Made by a program: the position numbers and the translations under genes. The notes under the pieces were generated by a model. It was not told the DNA's origin. It ran no database searches and saw nothing but the letters and a program-made list of their open reading frames with translations. Positions 16,733-24,915 of a DNA stretch of 64,000 nucleotides are shown in pieces; positions within the stretch are counted from its first letter, which is position 1; the number at the start of each line of letters is the position of its first letter. The DNA lies in contig MLAX01000003.1 in the NCBI GenBank assembly GCA_001890945.1, forward strand, positions 62,001 through 126,000. The letters are read 5' to 3'. This DNA comes from Alphaproteobacteria bacterium AO1-B (lineage in GTDB: Bacteria; Pseudomonadota; Alphaproteobacteria; Rhizobiales; Stappiaceae).

Positions 16733-18085
16733 ATGCGTCTGCTGATTGTCGGAACTCTGGGCGGCCAGCTCACTGCAGCGTCGAAGATCGCCATGCAGCG
16801 TGGAGCTCAGGTCACGCACGCCGATGACGTCGAAGGAGCACTGAAAGTCCTGCGGTCCGGCCGTGGCGCCGATCTTTTGATGGTTGAAGTTCACCTCGAT
16901 ATCGAAGGTCTGATCGCCAAGCTGCAGGCGGAACGGGTTCATGTGCCTGTGGTTGCTTGCGGTGTCGAAACAGATGCACAAGCTGCCGTTTCCGCAATTC
17001 GTGCCGGGGCGAAGGAATACATCCCGCTGCCTCCGGACCCGGAGTTGATCGCAGCCGTTCTTGCTGCCGTTGCCCAGGATCGCGGCGATCTGATTTACCG
17101 CGACGACGCTATGGCATCCGTTGTGAAACTTGCAGAACAGGTAGCACCGTCCGAGGCGTCCGTCCTGATCACGGGGGAATCGGGGACCGGTAAAGAAGTG
17201 ATTGCCCGTCACGTGCACAAATGTTCGAATCGCGCGTCAAAGCCATTCATCTCGATCAACTGCGCAGCCATTCCAGAACATCTTCTTGAATCCGAATTGT
17301 TCGGTCACGAGAAGGGGGCTTTCACCGGCGCAGTTGCCCGCCGGATCGGCAAATTCGAGGAAGCCGATGGTGGCACGCTGCTTCTGGACGAAATCTCGGA
17401 AATGGATGTCCGGCTGCAGGCAAAACTGCTGCGGGCGATCCAGGAACGTGTCATCGACCGGGTTGGTGGCACACGGCCTGTACCCGTGAACATTCGCATT
17501 CTGGCGACATCGAACCGCGATCTTGCCGAGAGTGTGCGGTCTGGAAGCTTCCGGGAAGATCTGCTCTTCCGCCTGAATGTCGTCAATCTGAAACTGCCGC
17601 CCTTGCGCGAACGCCCAGCTGATATCATGGAGCTGGCGCAATTCTTCATTGCCCACTATTCGGAAGCCAATGGCGTGCCGATCCGCCAGCTTTCTCTGGA
17701 AGCGCGGCAGGCCCTGATGTCCAATCAATGGCAGGGCAATGTTCGTGAGTTGGAAAACACCATGCACCGCGCCATTCTTCTGGCAAGTGGGGCTGAGATC
17801 GGTGTCGATGCCATTCGCATGCCAGACGGTACGCCGTTGAGCGCTGCGCGGGGACCTGCAGAACGGGCGGCGCAAACTGCTGAGGCTGTTACCCGGAATT
17901 TCGTTGGCCGGACAGTTGCCGACGTGGAGCGGGATCTGATCCTGGACACGCTCGACCACTGTCTCGGGAACCGGACGCACGCGGCAAAAATCCTCGGGAT
18001 CTCCATCCGGACACTTCGCAACAAGCTGAATCAGTACACGGATGAGGGCGTTCAAGTGCCGAGCCCGGGCGAGGCACGGGGCTAA
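16733..18085 (+). CDS. flbD: Sigma-54-dependent flagellar regulator FlbD with degenerate receiver
   Basis: 450 residues: receiver-like domain (1-120), AAA+ sigma-54 interaction domain (~125-355) and Fis-type HTH (~405-440, THAAKILGISIRTLRNKL). The ATPase has GESGTGKE (148-155) and an intact GAFTGA loop (195-200), so it should contact RpoN. The receiver has lost its phosphorylation apparatus: the acidic pair is replaced by Gly-Thr after LLIV, the acceptor aspartate is Glu52 (LLMVEVHLD) and the conserved lysine is Leu99 (YIPLP). FlbD of Caulobacter is known to be controlled by FliX rather than by a dedicated kinase. It lies 12 bp after fliN. It is the likely activator of the sigma-54-type promoter before fliK. 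Confidence 0.92.
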   Translation: MRLLIVGTLGGQLTAASKIAMQRGAQVTHADDVEGALKVLRSGRGADLLMVEVHLDIEGLIAKLQAERVHVPVVACGVETDAQAAVSAIRAGAKEYIPLPPDPELIAAVLAAVAQDRGDLIYRDDAMASVVKLAEQVAPSEASVLITGESGTGKEVIARHVHKCSNRASKPFISINCAAIPEHLLESELFGHEKGAFTGAVARRIGKFEEADGGTLLLDEISEMDVRLQAKLLRAIQERVIDRVGGTRPVPVNIRILATSNRDLAESVRSGSFREDLLFRLNVVNLKLPPLRERPADIMELAQFFIAHYSEANGVPIRQLSLEARQALMSNQWQGNVRELENTMHRAILLASGAEIGVDAIRMPDGTPLSAARGPAERAAQTAEAVTRNFVGRTVADVERDLILDTLDHCLGNRTHAAKILGISIRTLRNKLNQYTDEGVQVPSPGEARG

Positions 18086-18150
18086 TCAAGTAGCAGGTTG
18101 ACATACAGCAGCTGAATTCGCGTCAGTTTGGAATGGGATCTACATCGTAA

Positions 18151-20328
18151 ATGTCAGACACAGCAGCAGGTGGTGGCGGTCCAACCGGACCAAATACCGG
18201 GCAGGAGGGCGCTTCCGGAGCGCCATCCGGCGCTGCCGTTTCGGGTTTTCCGAGCGTTCATGAAATCATTGATACGCTGCGCAAGGGCGATGTCGGCCTT
18301 GCGACCGGTATTTTGGTGATCCTGACGCTGCTGATCCTGCCGATGCCACCGGTCATGCTGGACATGTTCCTGGCGGTGTCGATCATTTTCTCCGTCCTCG
18401 TCTTGATGACAGGACTCTTCATTCAAAAACCGCTTGAGTTTTCATCCTTCCCAACGGTTCTTCTGATCGCGACAATGTTGAGGCTCGGCCTGAACATAGC
18501 CTCGACCCGGCTGATCCTTGCAAACGGCCATGAAGGCACGGCTGCTGCGGGAAATGTCATCCAGTCGTTCGGCAATCTGGTGATGGGCGGCAATTTTGTC
18601 ATCGGGATTATCGTTTTCGCGATCCTGGTGATCGTGAACTTCGTCGTCATCACCAAGGGTTCGGGCCGTATCGCGGAAGTTGCGGCCCGTTTCACATTGG
18701 ACGCGATGCCGGGCAAGCAGATGGCGATCGACGCTGATCTGTCTGCCGGGCTTATTGATGAATCGGAGGCCAAAGCTCGCCGTAAGGCGCTGGAAGATGA
18801 AAGTTCGTTCTTCGGGGCGATGGACGGTGCTTCGAAATTCGTCCGCGGGGATGCAATCGCGGGCCTTCTGATCACATTCATCAACATTCTGGGCGGCATT
18901 TTCATTGGTGTCGCGCAGATGGAGCTGACCTTCTCGGAAGCGGCCAACAACTACACGCTTCTGACCATCGGTGACGGTCTCGTTTCCCAAATTCCGGCAT
19001 TAATCGTGTCTACGGCGGCTGGTCTGCTTGTCTCCAAAGCAGGGGTTCATGGAGCCGCCGACAAGGCGCTCACAAGCCAGTTTACAGGCTACCCCAAGGC
19101 GCTGGGCATGTCGGCGGCCGTCATGGTGGTGCTTGCCCTGTTGCCTGGCATGCCGATGATCCCATTCCTGGGCCTTGCTGCCGGAGCTGCATATCTCGCT
19201 TATCAGGTCGGAGCGAACAAGAAGAAGGAAGCGGTCAAGGCTGCCGTGGTCAAGGCCATTGAAGAAGCGCCGCAACCGCCGCCGGAGCCGCCAATCACAG
19301 ATGCGCTGAAGATGGATGAACTGCGTATCGAGCTTGGCTATGCACTGCTGCCGTTGATCAATGGCAAGGCCAACGGCGACTCCGATGTCCTGACAGAGCA
19401 AATTAAGGCCTTGCGGCGCCAGATCGCCGGCGACATGGGTGTGATCATGCCGCCGGTCCGCATCCTCGACAATATTCAGCTCGGCGCAAATGACTATGTG
19501 ATCAAGGTGAAGGAAGTTGAGGCCGGGCGCGGCATTCTCTATCCAAACCACTTCATGGTCATGGACCCGGCGGGCGGGCAGGTCAAACTGCCGGGCACGC
19601 ACACCACAGAACCGACCTTTGGACTGCCTGCGACCTGGGTCGAGGCGCAATACCGCGAAGATGCTTCCTTGCGCGGTTACACCGTTGTGGACCCGGCGAC
19701 CGTCTTGTCGACCCATCTGACGGAGACCATCAAGAACAACATCAGCGAATTGCTGACCTATGGGGATGTTCAGAAACTCCTGAAAGAACTCAAGGGCGAG
19801 CAGGCCAAGCTGGTCGAAGACCTGATCCCGTCCCAAATCACCGTGTCCGGCGTTCAGCGCGTGTTGCAGGCCCTGCTAAACGAGCGGATATCCGTGCGCG
19901 ATCTCGGCACGATCCTGGAAGGCGTTTCGGAAGCAACGGGCATGACCCGCAACACGGACACGATTGCAGAGCATGTCCGCACGCGGCTCGGCAGGCAGAT
20001 TTGTGCAGCCAATCTTGCAGCCGGTGGGTACCTTCCGCTCATTGCCATGTCGCCACAATGGGAACAGGCTTTCTTGGAGGCCATCATCGGTGAGGGGGAC
20101 GACCGGCAACTCGCGATGCAGCCGAGCAAGCTTCAGGAGTTTGTTGGGGTGGTACGCGACGCCTTTGAAGAAGCGGCCCAGCAGGGTGAGGTTCCAGTTC
20201 TGTTGACCTCGCCGCAAACCCGGCCGTTCGTTCGCTCCATTGTAGAACGCTTCCGGGCGCATACAACAGTCATGAGTCAGGGCGAAGTCCATCCTCGGAT
20301 CAAACTGAAGACGATTGGTTCAATCTGA
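18151..20328 (+). CDS. flhA: Flagellar export gate protein FlhA
   Basis: 725-residue integral component of the type III export gate. Gly-rich N-terminus, then about eight membrane segments within residues 50-340 (ILVILTLLILPMPP, VMLDMFLAVSIIFSVLVLMT and others), the FHIPEP-type signature region around MLRLGLNIASTRLIL, and a large cytoplasmic domain (~360-725) that docks chaperone-substrate complexes. Preceded by a 65-bp gap after flbD, so probably the last gene of the fliF operon. It converges on a minus-strand 93-residue gene with only 5 bp between the stops. Confidence 0.95.
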   Translation: MSDTAAGGGGPTGPNTGQEGASGAPSGAAVSGFPSVHEIIDTLRKGDVGLATGILVILTLLILPMPPVMLDMFLAVSIIFSVLVLMTGLFIQKPLEFSSFPTVLLIATMLRLGLNIASTRLILANGHEGTAAAGNVIQSFGNLVMGGNFVIGIIVFAILVIVNFVVITKGSGRIAEVAARFTLDAMPGKQMAIDADLSAGLIDESEAKARRKALEDESSFFGAMDGASKFVRGDAIAGLLITFINILGGIFIGVAQMELTFSEAANNYTLLTIGDGLVSQIPALIVSTAAGLLVSKAGVHGAADKALTSQFTGYPKALGMSAAVMVVLALLPGMPMIPFLGLAAGAAYLAYQVGANKKKEAVKAAVVKAIEEAPQPPPEPPITDALKMDELRIELGYALLPLINGKANGDSDVLTEQIKALRRQIAGDMGVIMPPVRILDNIQLGANDYVIKVKEVEAGRGILYPNHFMVMDPAGGQVKLPGTHTTEPTFGLPATWVEAQYREDASLRGYTVVDPATVLSTHLTETIKNNISELLTYGDVQKLLKELKGEQAKLVEDLIPSQITVSGVQRVLQALLNERISVRDLGTILEGVSEATGMTRNTDTIAEHVRTRLGRQICAANLAAGGYLPLIAMSPQWEQAFLEAIIGEGDDRQLAMQPSKLQEFVGVVRDAFEEAAQQGEVPVLLTSPQTRPFVRSIVERFRAHTTVMSQGEVHPRIKLKTIGSI

Positions 20329-20333
20329 AACCA

Positions 20334-20615
20334 TCAAATGAGAACATTGACCCGTGCGGCGACAGCAGTTGGGCTGGCATAGGTTGATTGTGGTGCTGAG
20401 GCGTTTTGGAGGAAGAACCGCGCCTGCTGCGTTCCCGAGGCGATTGTGATGTTCGTAATGGAAGTTGTGAGCTGCGTTCTCAATGCCTGCGATTTCTGGA
20501 GGGAATTTGAGCGCTTTTGTGACCAACCCTCGTTGTAGCTTTTCCAGCGAGCCGTACGCTTGGAGCTGAAACGTTTATGATAGTCACGCTGGATATAATT
20601 TCCGACCTTGGGCAT
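20334..20615 (-). CDS. Unknown 93-residue protein, paralogue A
   Basis: Not recognised. Basic N-terminal half (many Arg/Lys/Trp/Tyr), then a helical segment SLQKSQALRTQLTTSI and a C-terminal STYASPTAVAARVNVLI tail. It is the same length as the protein at 20737-21018 and aligns along its second half (LQKSQ/IQKSQ, TQL, SPTAVAARVN/TPSAIATRIN), so the two are tandem paralogues. ATG 20615 is preceded by AGGAGAG with 7 bases spacing, a strong ribosome-binding site. A perfect CtrA box lies 44 bp upstream, and flhA converges on it. Neither signal peptide nor membrane helix is visible. Membership of the flagellar regulon is inferred; function unknown. Confidence 0.75.
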   Translation of the reverse strand: MPKVGNYIQRDYHKRFSSKRTARWKSYNEGWSQKRSNSLQKSQALRTQLTTSITNITIASGTQQARFFLQNASAPQSTYASPTAVAARVNVLI

Positions 20616-20658
20616 TGCGCATCTCTCCTGGATACACATCGACCTTCACAAAACATGG

Positions 20659-20673
20659 TTAACAGCGTGTTAA
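20659..20673. promoter_or_regulatory. Perfect CtrA box upstream of the 93-residue gene A
   Basis: TTAA-CAGCGTG-TTAA, an exact CtrA full site between the two tandem paralogues, 44 bp before the start codon at 20615 on the minus strand. Confidence 0.75.
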
Positions 20674-20736
20674 TCAAAATGCGTATTGCACACAAAGTCC
20701 CTGAGACTGAATTCTTTTTTGTCGTATCAGCGGTCG

Positions 20737-21018
20737 TCAAACCTGCATGTTGATGCGGGTGGCGATGGCGGACGGAGTGTTGTAGCCGCCATCGGGATTG
20801 TAAAGACGGACTTTCATCAAGTGGAGCGCTTGCAGTTCGTTCGATGCCTGATTGATCCGCAACACCGAGTTCACCAGTTGGGTGCCGATGTGTTGGCTTT
20901 TTTGAATAGCTCTTGACCGCCGCAACTTCCAGATTTGGTCGTTCCTCGCCCAAGTTTTTTTGCGGGTATCGCGCGTGCGGAAGAAGTTGTTTTTAAACTT
21001 TGATCCAGTGACCGGCAT
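20737..21018 (-). CDS. Unknown 93-residue protein, paralogue B
   Basis: Not recognised. Basic N-terminal half (KFKNNFFRTRDTRKKTW), helical centre AIQKSQHIGTQLVNSVLRI and C-terminal YNTPSAIATRINMQV. Exactly as long as paralogue A and similar to it from residue 38 on. ATG 21018 has GGAGG 5 bases upstream; a TTG four codons earlier overlaps that site and is rejected. Upstream at 21115-21129 is an imperfect CtrA-like element (TTGG-N7-TTAA). The tail motif (S/T)P(S/T)A(I/V)A-R(I/V)N, kept between the copies, is the best candidate for the functional part. Role unknown; possibly flagellum-associated given the location. Confidence 0.75.
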   Translation of the reverse strand: MPVTGSKFKNNFFRTRDTRKKTWARNDQIWKLRRSRAIQKSQHIGTQLVNSVLRINQASNELQALHLMKVRLYNPDGGYNTPSAIATRINMQV

Positions 21019-21175
21019 TGCGGCCTCCAATGTTTCGTCAAAGGTGCAATGCGCTCAGAACAGTTAACGGATTGCGCTTGTGTATGATGCAAAACCGGAG
21101 GTATCGAGCGATTCTTGGTTTACGGTTAATCAGCTGATACATGCACTTTGAAAAGTGTTGCTCATTGGAGTTTTT

Positions 21176-21796
21176 ATGCCAAATCCGATTTTGAACCTCG
21201 ACGGTTACACGGAAGTGCCGGACACAAAAATCGCCGTTGTTGTCACCTATTTGGAAATGACCGAAAAGCCCTCAGAAGCGCTTGCTCCGCAGCGCTCTGA
21301 TATTGCCTTGGAGGCTTGGTCGTCTCCATCGGCTTCCGAGTACAAGGCGCTGTTCCGGGAAGTCGGAGAGGAATGGATCTGGTTTGGGCGTTTGGTAAAG
21401 CCGGACGCGGATCTGGAAACGCTTCTGGCGGAGCCAGCGCGCGAAAACTATCTGCCCATCCTTGACGGCAAGCCGGTCGGCACGCTGGAGCTGAACTACG
21501 CTGATCCGGAGAATGTCGAGCTCGCTTATTTCGGTCTCGTTCCAGGTGCCATTGGTGGAGGTGTTGGCCGGTGGCTGATGGCACAAGCGGTAGAGATGGC
21601 TTGGTCGCGGCCTGAAACAAAACGTTTGTGGTTGCACACTTGTACAGCGGACAGTCCCCAAGCGCTGAAGTTTTATCAGTCCTGTGGTTTTAAACCCTAC
21701 AAACGGGCCATCGAAGTGGCGGATGATCCACGTGGACTTGGATTATATGCCAGTGAAACCGCGCCGCATGTTCCTTGTCTGATGGGCCAGAACTGA
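21176..21796 (+). CDS. GNAT-family N-acetyltransferase
   Basis: 206-residue acetyl-CoA-dependent acyltransferase. The GNAT core shows GKPVGTLELNY (strand 4), ENVELAYFGLVPGAIGGGVGRWLMAQAVEMAW (pyrophosphate-binding loop, here GGGVGRWL) and LHTCTADSPQALKFYQSCGFKPYKR (motif B). ATG 21176 follows GGAG by 6 bases; the upstream start at 21155 lacks one. The substrate is not predictable. Transcribed away from the 93-residue genes and converging on mtnA. Confidence 0.82.
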   Translation: MPNPILNLDGYTEVPDTKIAVVVTYLEMTEKPSEALAPQRSDIALEAWSSPSASEYKALFREVGEEWIWFGRLVKPDADLETLLAEPARENYLPILDGKPVGTLELNYADPENVELAYFGLVPGAIGGGVGRWLMAQAVEMAWSRPETKRLWLHTCTADSPQALKFYQSCGFKPYKRAIEVADDPRGLGLYASETAPHVPCLMGQN

Positions 21797-21811
21797 TCGC
21801 TGCATTTTCGA

Positions 21812-22918
21812 TCAAGCACTCTTTTTGACCCGCTCCGGAAACGCATGGGCGATCGCCTGCCGGTTTGCGTCCAGAACACCGCGTTCGGTGATCAGGCCGG
21901 TCACAAGATGGGCGGGGGTTACGTCGAAGGCTGGATTGCCCACTTCAGAGCCCTCCGCAACTATTTGGACGGTCTCCAGCGCGCCGCTGGCCGTGCGGCC
22001 CGTAATCCAGCTGACTTCATCCCCATTGCGTTCCTCAATCGGAATGTCGCGCACGCCATCGGATAACGAAAAATCGATGGTGGGCGAGGGGAGCGCAACG
22101 TAAAACGGCACATTGTTGTCCTTGGCTGCCAGCGCCTTCAAGTATGTGCCGATTTTGTTGCAGACATCCCCGGTGGCTGTTGTCCGGTCTGTACCGGTGA
22201 TGACAATGTCGACCTCTCCATGTTGCATCAGATGGCCTCCGGCATTGTCCGCAATGACCGTGTGAGGCACCCCGTGATGTCCGAGTTCCCAGGCCGTCAA
22301 GAAGGCCCCCTGGTTCCTCGGCCGGGTTTCATCCACCCAGACATGAACCGGAATACCGCCGTCATGGGCCATGTAGATGGGTGCTGTTGCGGTCCCCCAA
22401 TCGACCGTCGCAAGCCATCCGGCATTGCAGTGCGTTAAAATGTTGATCGGCTCACCAGGCCGTTTGGTTTTGCCGAGAGCCGCGATCAACTCCATGCCGT
22501 GCATACCGATTGAGAGATTGATCGCGATATCCTCATCGCAAATCTCACTTGCCAAGGCGTATGCGGCTTCTGCCCTGTTTTCAGGAGGAACCTTGATTAG
22601 GGATCTGCGGCACCGTTCGAGCGCCCAGTTCAGATTGATTGCAGTTGGGCGTGTTTCCAGAAGCACGGTACAAGCGGCCAGCAGGGACACGTCTGACGGA
22701 TCCTCGTGCATGGCGAGTGCCACGCCATATACAGCTGTTGCGCCAATGAGCGGCGCACCGCGCACCTGCATGACGCGAATCGCATGTGCCGCTTGGGCCA
22801 TCGTGCGCAGTTGAACGGTCTTAAAGGTAAATGGAAACTTGGTTTGGTCGATAATCTCGACCGTGACACCGTCATCTGCGAGCCAGATCGTCCGGTACTT
22901 CTCTCCGTCGACATTCAT
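21812..22918 (-). CDS. mtnA: S-methyl-5-thioribose-1-phosphate isomerase
   Basis: Converts methylthioribose-1-phosphate to methylthioribulose-1-phosphate in methionine salvage. 368 residues. Family motifs: [17 protein letters not shown], the catalytic cysteine in [11 protein letters not shown], and the catalytic aspartate in [19 protein letters not shown]; the C-terminus has [14 protein letters not shown] 22918 is preceded by GGGAGG with 7 bases spacing. The upstream pathway enzyme MtnP is encoded at 49764-50642, 27 kb away. It diverges from a CtrA-linked gene. Confidence 0.94.
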   Translation of the reverse strand: MNVDGEKYRTIWLADDGVTVEIIDQTKFPFTFKTVQLRTMAQAAHAIRVMQVRGAPLIGATAVYGVALAMHEDPSDVSLLAACTVLLETRPTAINLNWALERCRRSLIKVPPENRAEAAYALASEICDEDIAINLSIGMHGMELIAALGKTKRPGEPINILTHCNAGWLATVDWGTATAPIYMAHDGGIPVHVWVDETRPRNQGAFLTAWELGHHGVPHTVIADNAGGHLMQHGEVDIVITGTDRTTATGDVCNKIGTYLKALAAKDNNVPFYVALPSPTIDFSLSDGVRDIPIEERNGDEVSWITGRTASGALETVQIVAEGSEVGNPAFDVTPAHLVTGLITERGVLDANRQAIAHAFPERVKKSA

Positions 22919-23002
22919 GGCGGCGCCTCCCAAAAAACCGGATTTCTCTTTGAATAACGCAACATGATGGCGCAAACCAGCCAGCCATCGCTGGTCTCAG
23001 GG

Positions 23003-23017
23003 TTAAAAATCGCTTAA
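23003..23017. promoter_or_regulatory. Perfect CtrA box (distal) in the mtnA/23146 divergent gap
   Basis: TTAA-AAATCGC-TTAA. A third TTAA follows with a 6-base gap (23024-23027), so three half-sites are spaced about one helical turn apart. Confidence 0.65.
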
Positions 23018-23090
23018 TCTTTGTTAACCATCTTTGCGCGATTGGCAGTGGATACCCGGCAAAGAGGAATGGCGTCGCGGCCACACCCGG

Positions 23091-23105
23091 TTAAGACTCA
23101 ATTAA
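23091..23105. promoter_or_regulatory. Perfect CtrA box (proximal) overlapping a GANTC site
   Basis: TTAA-GACTCAA-TTAA, an exact CtrA full site 40 bp before the start of the gene at 23146. Its spacer contains GACTC (23095-23099), the CcrM methylation motif. The sequence is also a short direct repeat of TTAAGACT. Confidence 0.75.
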
Positions 23106-23145
23106 GACTTGGTGGACCCGACGAGAAAACTGGAGCTGGTACTCA

Positions 23146-23727
23146 ATGGCTGAAATGCAGGACAATGTGGTTCCGCACACGCGCATGCGATCATTGCGCG
23201 ATGCCATCCGCAAGGTGCAGCTGGGCGAAGTGGAACGCTCCGATGTGGTTGTTGAGCTGCAAGACACTGAACGTGCCCGGCTCGACATGCTTGCGGACGA
23301 GTTGAAAGACGTTTTCCGGGAAATTCCGGAAGATGACGATCAGTTTTCTTTGCAGATTATTTCTGGCTCGACACCACGTCTGTGGATTGATGCGACCAGC
23401 CATGTGGCTGTCGCCGGGGACCGCCGCACTTACCGGTTCCTGAAAGACACGCGCCTTGGCCGTGTCGTTATACTGGAAACGGCCAATATCGACGACATGG
23501 CTGATTGCCTGACCGAGTATATTGCAGAGCGCGTTCTTGAGCGCGAGAAAGCCCTAGAAGGTGACTGGCTGAACAATCGGCTGCGCCAGGTTGCAATGGA
23601 ATCCAAAGTGGTCCGTGTGAAAGAGAGCCATACACCTTGGCTGCCGGTCGCCGGCGCATTTGGGATCGGTCTAGCGCTTGGAATCGTCGGACTGATCGGC
23701 TTTGCTTGGTTTGCCAATCCTCTTTGA
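23146..23727 (+). CDS. Unknown 193-residue protein with C-terminal membrane anchor
   Basis: Family not recognised. Residues 1-60 are charged and helical (SLRDAIRKVQLGEVERSDVVVELQ); 68-125 form an alpha/beta segment including FSLQIISGSTPRLWID and RTYRFLKDTRLGRVVILE; a helix ADCLTEYIAERVLEREKALE follows. The last ~28 residues are one strongly hydrophobic helix (GAFGIGLALGIVGLIGFAWF), so it should be tail-anchored with the bulk in the cytoplasm. ATG 23146 is the natural start, GGAG being 11 bases upstream. Two perfect CtrA boxes precede it, making it a probable direct CtrA target (inference). Function unknown. Confidence 0.82.
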   Translation: MAEMQDNVVPHTRMRSLRDAIRKVQLGEVERSDVVVELQDTERARLDMLADELKDVFREIPEDDDQFSLQIISGSTPRLWIDATSHVAVAGDRRTYRFLKDTRLGRVVILETANIDDMADCLTEYIAERVLEREKALEGDWLNNRLRQVAMESKVVRVKESHTPWLPVAGAFGIGLALGIVGLIGFAWFANPL

Positions 23728-23757
23728 AATTTGCTTTGCAGGATCGGGTTTACAGCC

Positions 23758-24678
23758 TCACGAAATCTCGACGTCTCTTCGTGATATCAGTTTTACAGGT
23801 CCGCCGGTTTCTTCAAATCCATGCTCTTCCATCTGGCATGTCCAGCCGTCAGTTTGCCTGGCAATCGAGAATAAATTGTAGCGGGCAGCCGGTTTGTGAC
23901 CGCCAGGGGCGCTGGTTGCTGACGGCACGCCAATGACCGGCACGGGGCCGTCCGGCCCCTCGATACTTTCAAAGCTATCGATATGCGTATGGCCATGCAG
24001 GATCAGTTCGGCCCCGGCACGCTTGACGACGGTGCGCAGCCGGGAAGCATCGGAGAGGCGTTTGTGCCATTTCGTTGCGTTTTTGAATGGCGGATGGTGA
24101 ATGAGAACGACACGAAACAGCTTTTCTTCCGCAAGTTCCGCCAAAATTGCCCGCAAACGGCGGCTTTGTTTTGTTCCAACGCGCCCGGAGGCAAACCAAG
24201 GCGCTGTTGCCCGGCCCGTGGTGACACCAATGATCGCGACATCGCCGCGCTTGCGCACATAAGGAAACGTTGCTTCTGAGCCGACTTTTTCTGACGGAAC
24301 ATCATCGTCGCCATCACCGCGCATAAAGGGCCACCATGCGGTTCGGGCTTTTTTGACAGCACCGCGGACATAGGCATCGTGATTGCCCGGAACCACGGAG
24401 ACCTGATCGGGCGGACCCAATTCGTCCAGCCATGCTCGGGCACCGCTAATTTCAAGGGGGAGCGCGATGTTGACGAGGTCACCGGTCACCGCGATGTGGT
24501 CCGGCGCTTGCGCCTTCATGTCCTCGACCAACTGTTCAAGGTGATTGCCGCCCATGATTTTGGAACGGTTGCGCTGCCAGTTCAGATAACCGAGCAAACG
24601 CTTGGAAAACAATTGAAGGAGCTTGGGGTCCGGAAGGGGACCCAAATGGGGATCGGAGAGATGCGCAAGCCTGAACAT
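23758..24678 (-). CDS. Metallophosphoesterase (calcineurin-like)
   Basis: 306-residue binuclear-metal phosphohydrolase. All five motifs are present in order: LSDPHLG (D9, H11), GDLV, VPGNHD, LIHHPP and LHGHTH. Phosphodiesterases of this class act on cyclic nucleotides, nucleotides or phospholipids; specificity cannot be told. No signal peptide, so cytoplasmic. Just upstream on the same strand is a terminator ending a cuckoo-type small RNA, 20 bp before the start codon, so its own promoter must be very short or it depends on read-through. Confidence 0.88.
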   Translation of the reverse strand: MFRLAHLSDPHLGPLPDPKLLQLFSKRLLGYLNWQRNRSKIMGGNHLEQLVEDMKAQAPDHIAVTGDLVNIALPLEISGARAWLDELGPPDQVSVVPGNHDAYVRGAVKKARTAWWPFMRGDGDDDVPSEKVGSEATFPYVRKRGDVAIIGVTTGRATAPWFASGRVGTKQSRRLRAILAELAEEKLFRVVLIHHPPFKNATKWHKRLSDASRLRTVVKRAGAELILHGHTHIDSFESIEGPDGPVPVIGVPSATSAPGGHKPAARYNLFSIARQTDGWTCQMEEHGFEETGGPVKLISRRDVEIS

Positions 24679-24697
24679 GGAGGCGCATCATCAAAGC

Positions 24698-24790
24698 AAA
24701 AAGCGCCGCGTCAAGAAAAAATGAGCGGCGCCAAGCGGATAGTCTGCGAAATGTCGTTGGGAGGAGTTTACTTCGCAGATTTTGTTTGTG
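24698..24790 (-). ncRNA. Cuckoo (CcsR/UPF-type) small RNA with CUCCUCCC loop
   Basis: On the minus strand two hairpins follow each other. The first has an 8-bp stem TCTGCGAA / TTCGCAGA (24779-24743) whose 21-base loop contains CTCCTCCC (24766-24759), an anti-Shine-Dalgarno motif. The second (24731-24703) is GC-rich, GCGCCGC / GCGGCGC, and followed by TTTTT, a Rho-independent terminator. This pair is the defining architecture of cuckoo RNAs described in Rhizobiales and Rhodobacterales (CcsR1-4 of Rhodobacter), which often lie downstream of a small stress-induced ORF. Here a 36-codon ORF ends 126 bp upstream. The 5' end is estimated. Confidence 0.8.
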
Positions 24791-24915
24791 TTTTTGTCTG
24801 CCGAGGGGCTGAGCCCTGGGTCTGACCGGTCCGGGTACCTTCGCGGAGGCTGGCTCCGACTACATGCACAAATCCAAACATGGCACAGAATCCAACTTGG
24901 CCGACAACTGCTTGA

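Noticed and set aside
20480..20953. 157-codon minus-strand frame spanning the two 93-residue genes
   Set aside because: It overlaps both in another frame and crosses their promoter; the two 93-residue frames have better ribosome-binding sites and are similar to each other.
23014..23027. TTAA-N6-TTAA counted as another full CtrA box
   Set aside because: Spacer is 6, not 7, so it is listed only as an additional half-site.
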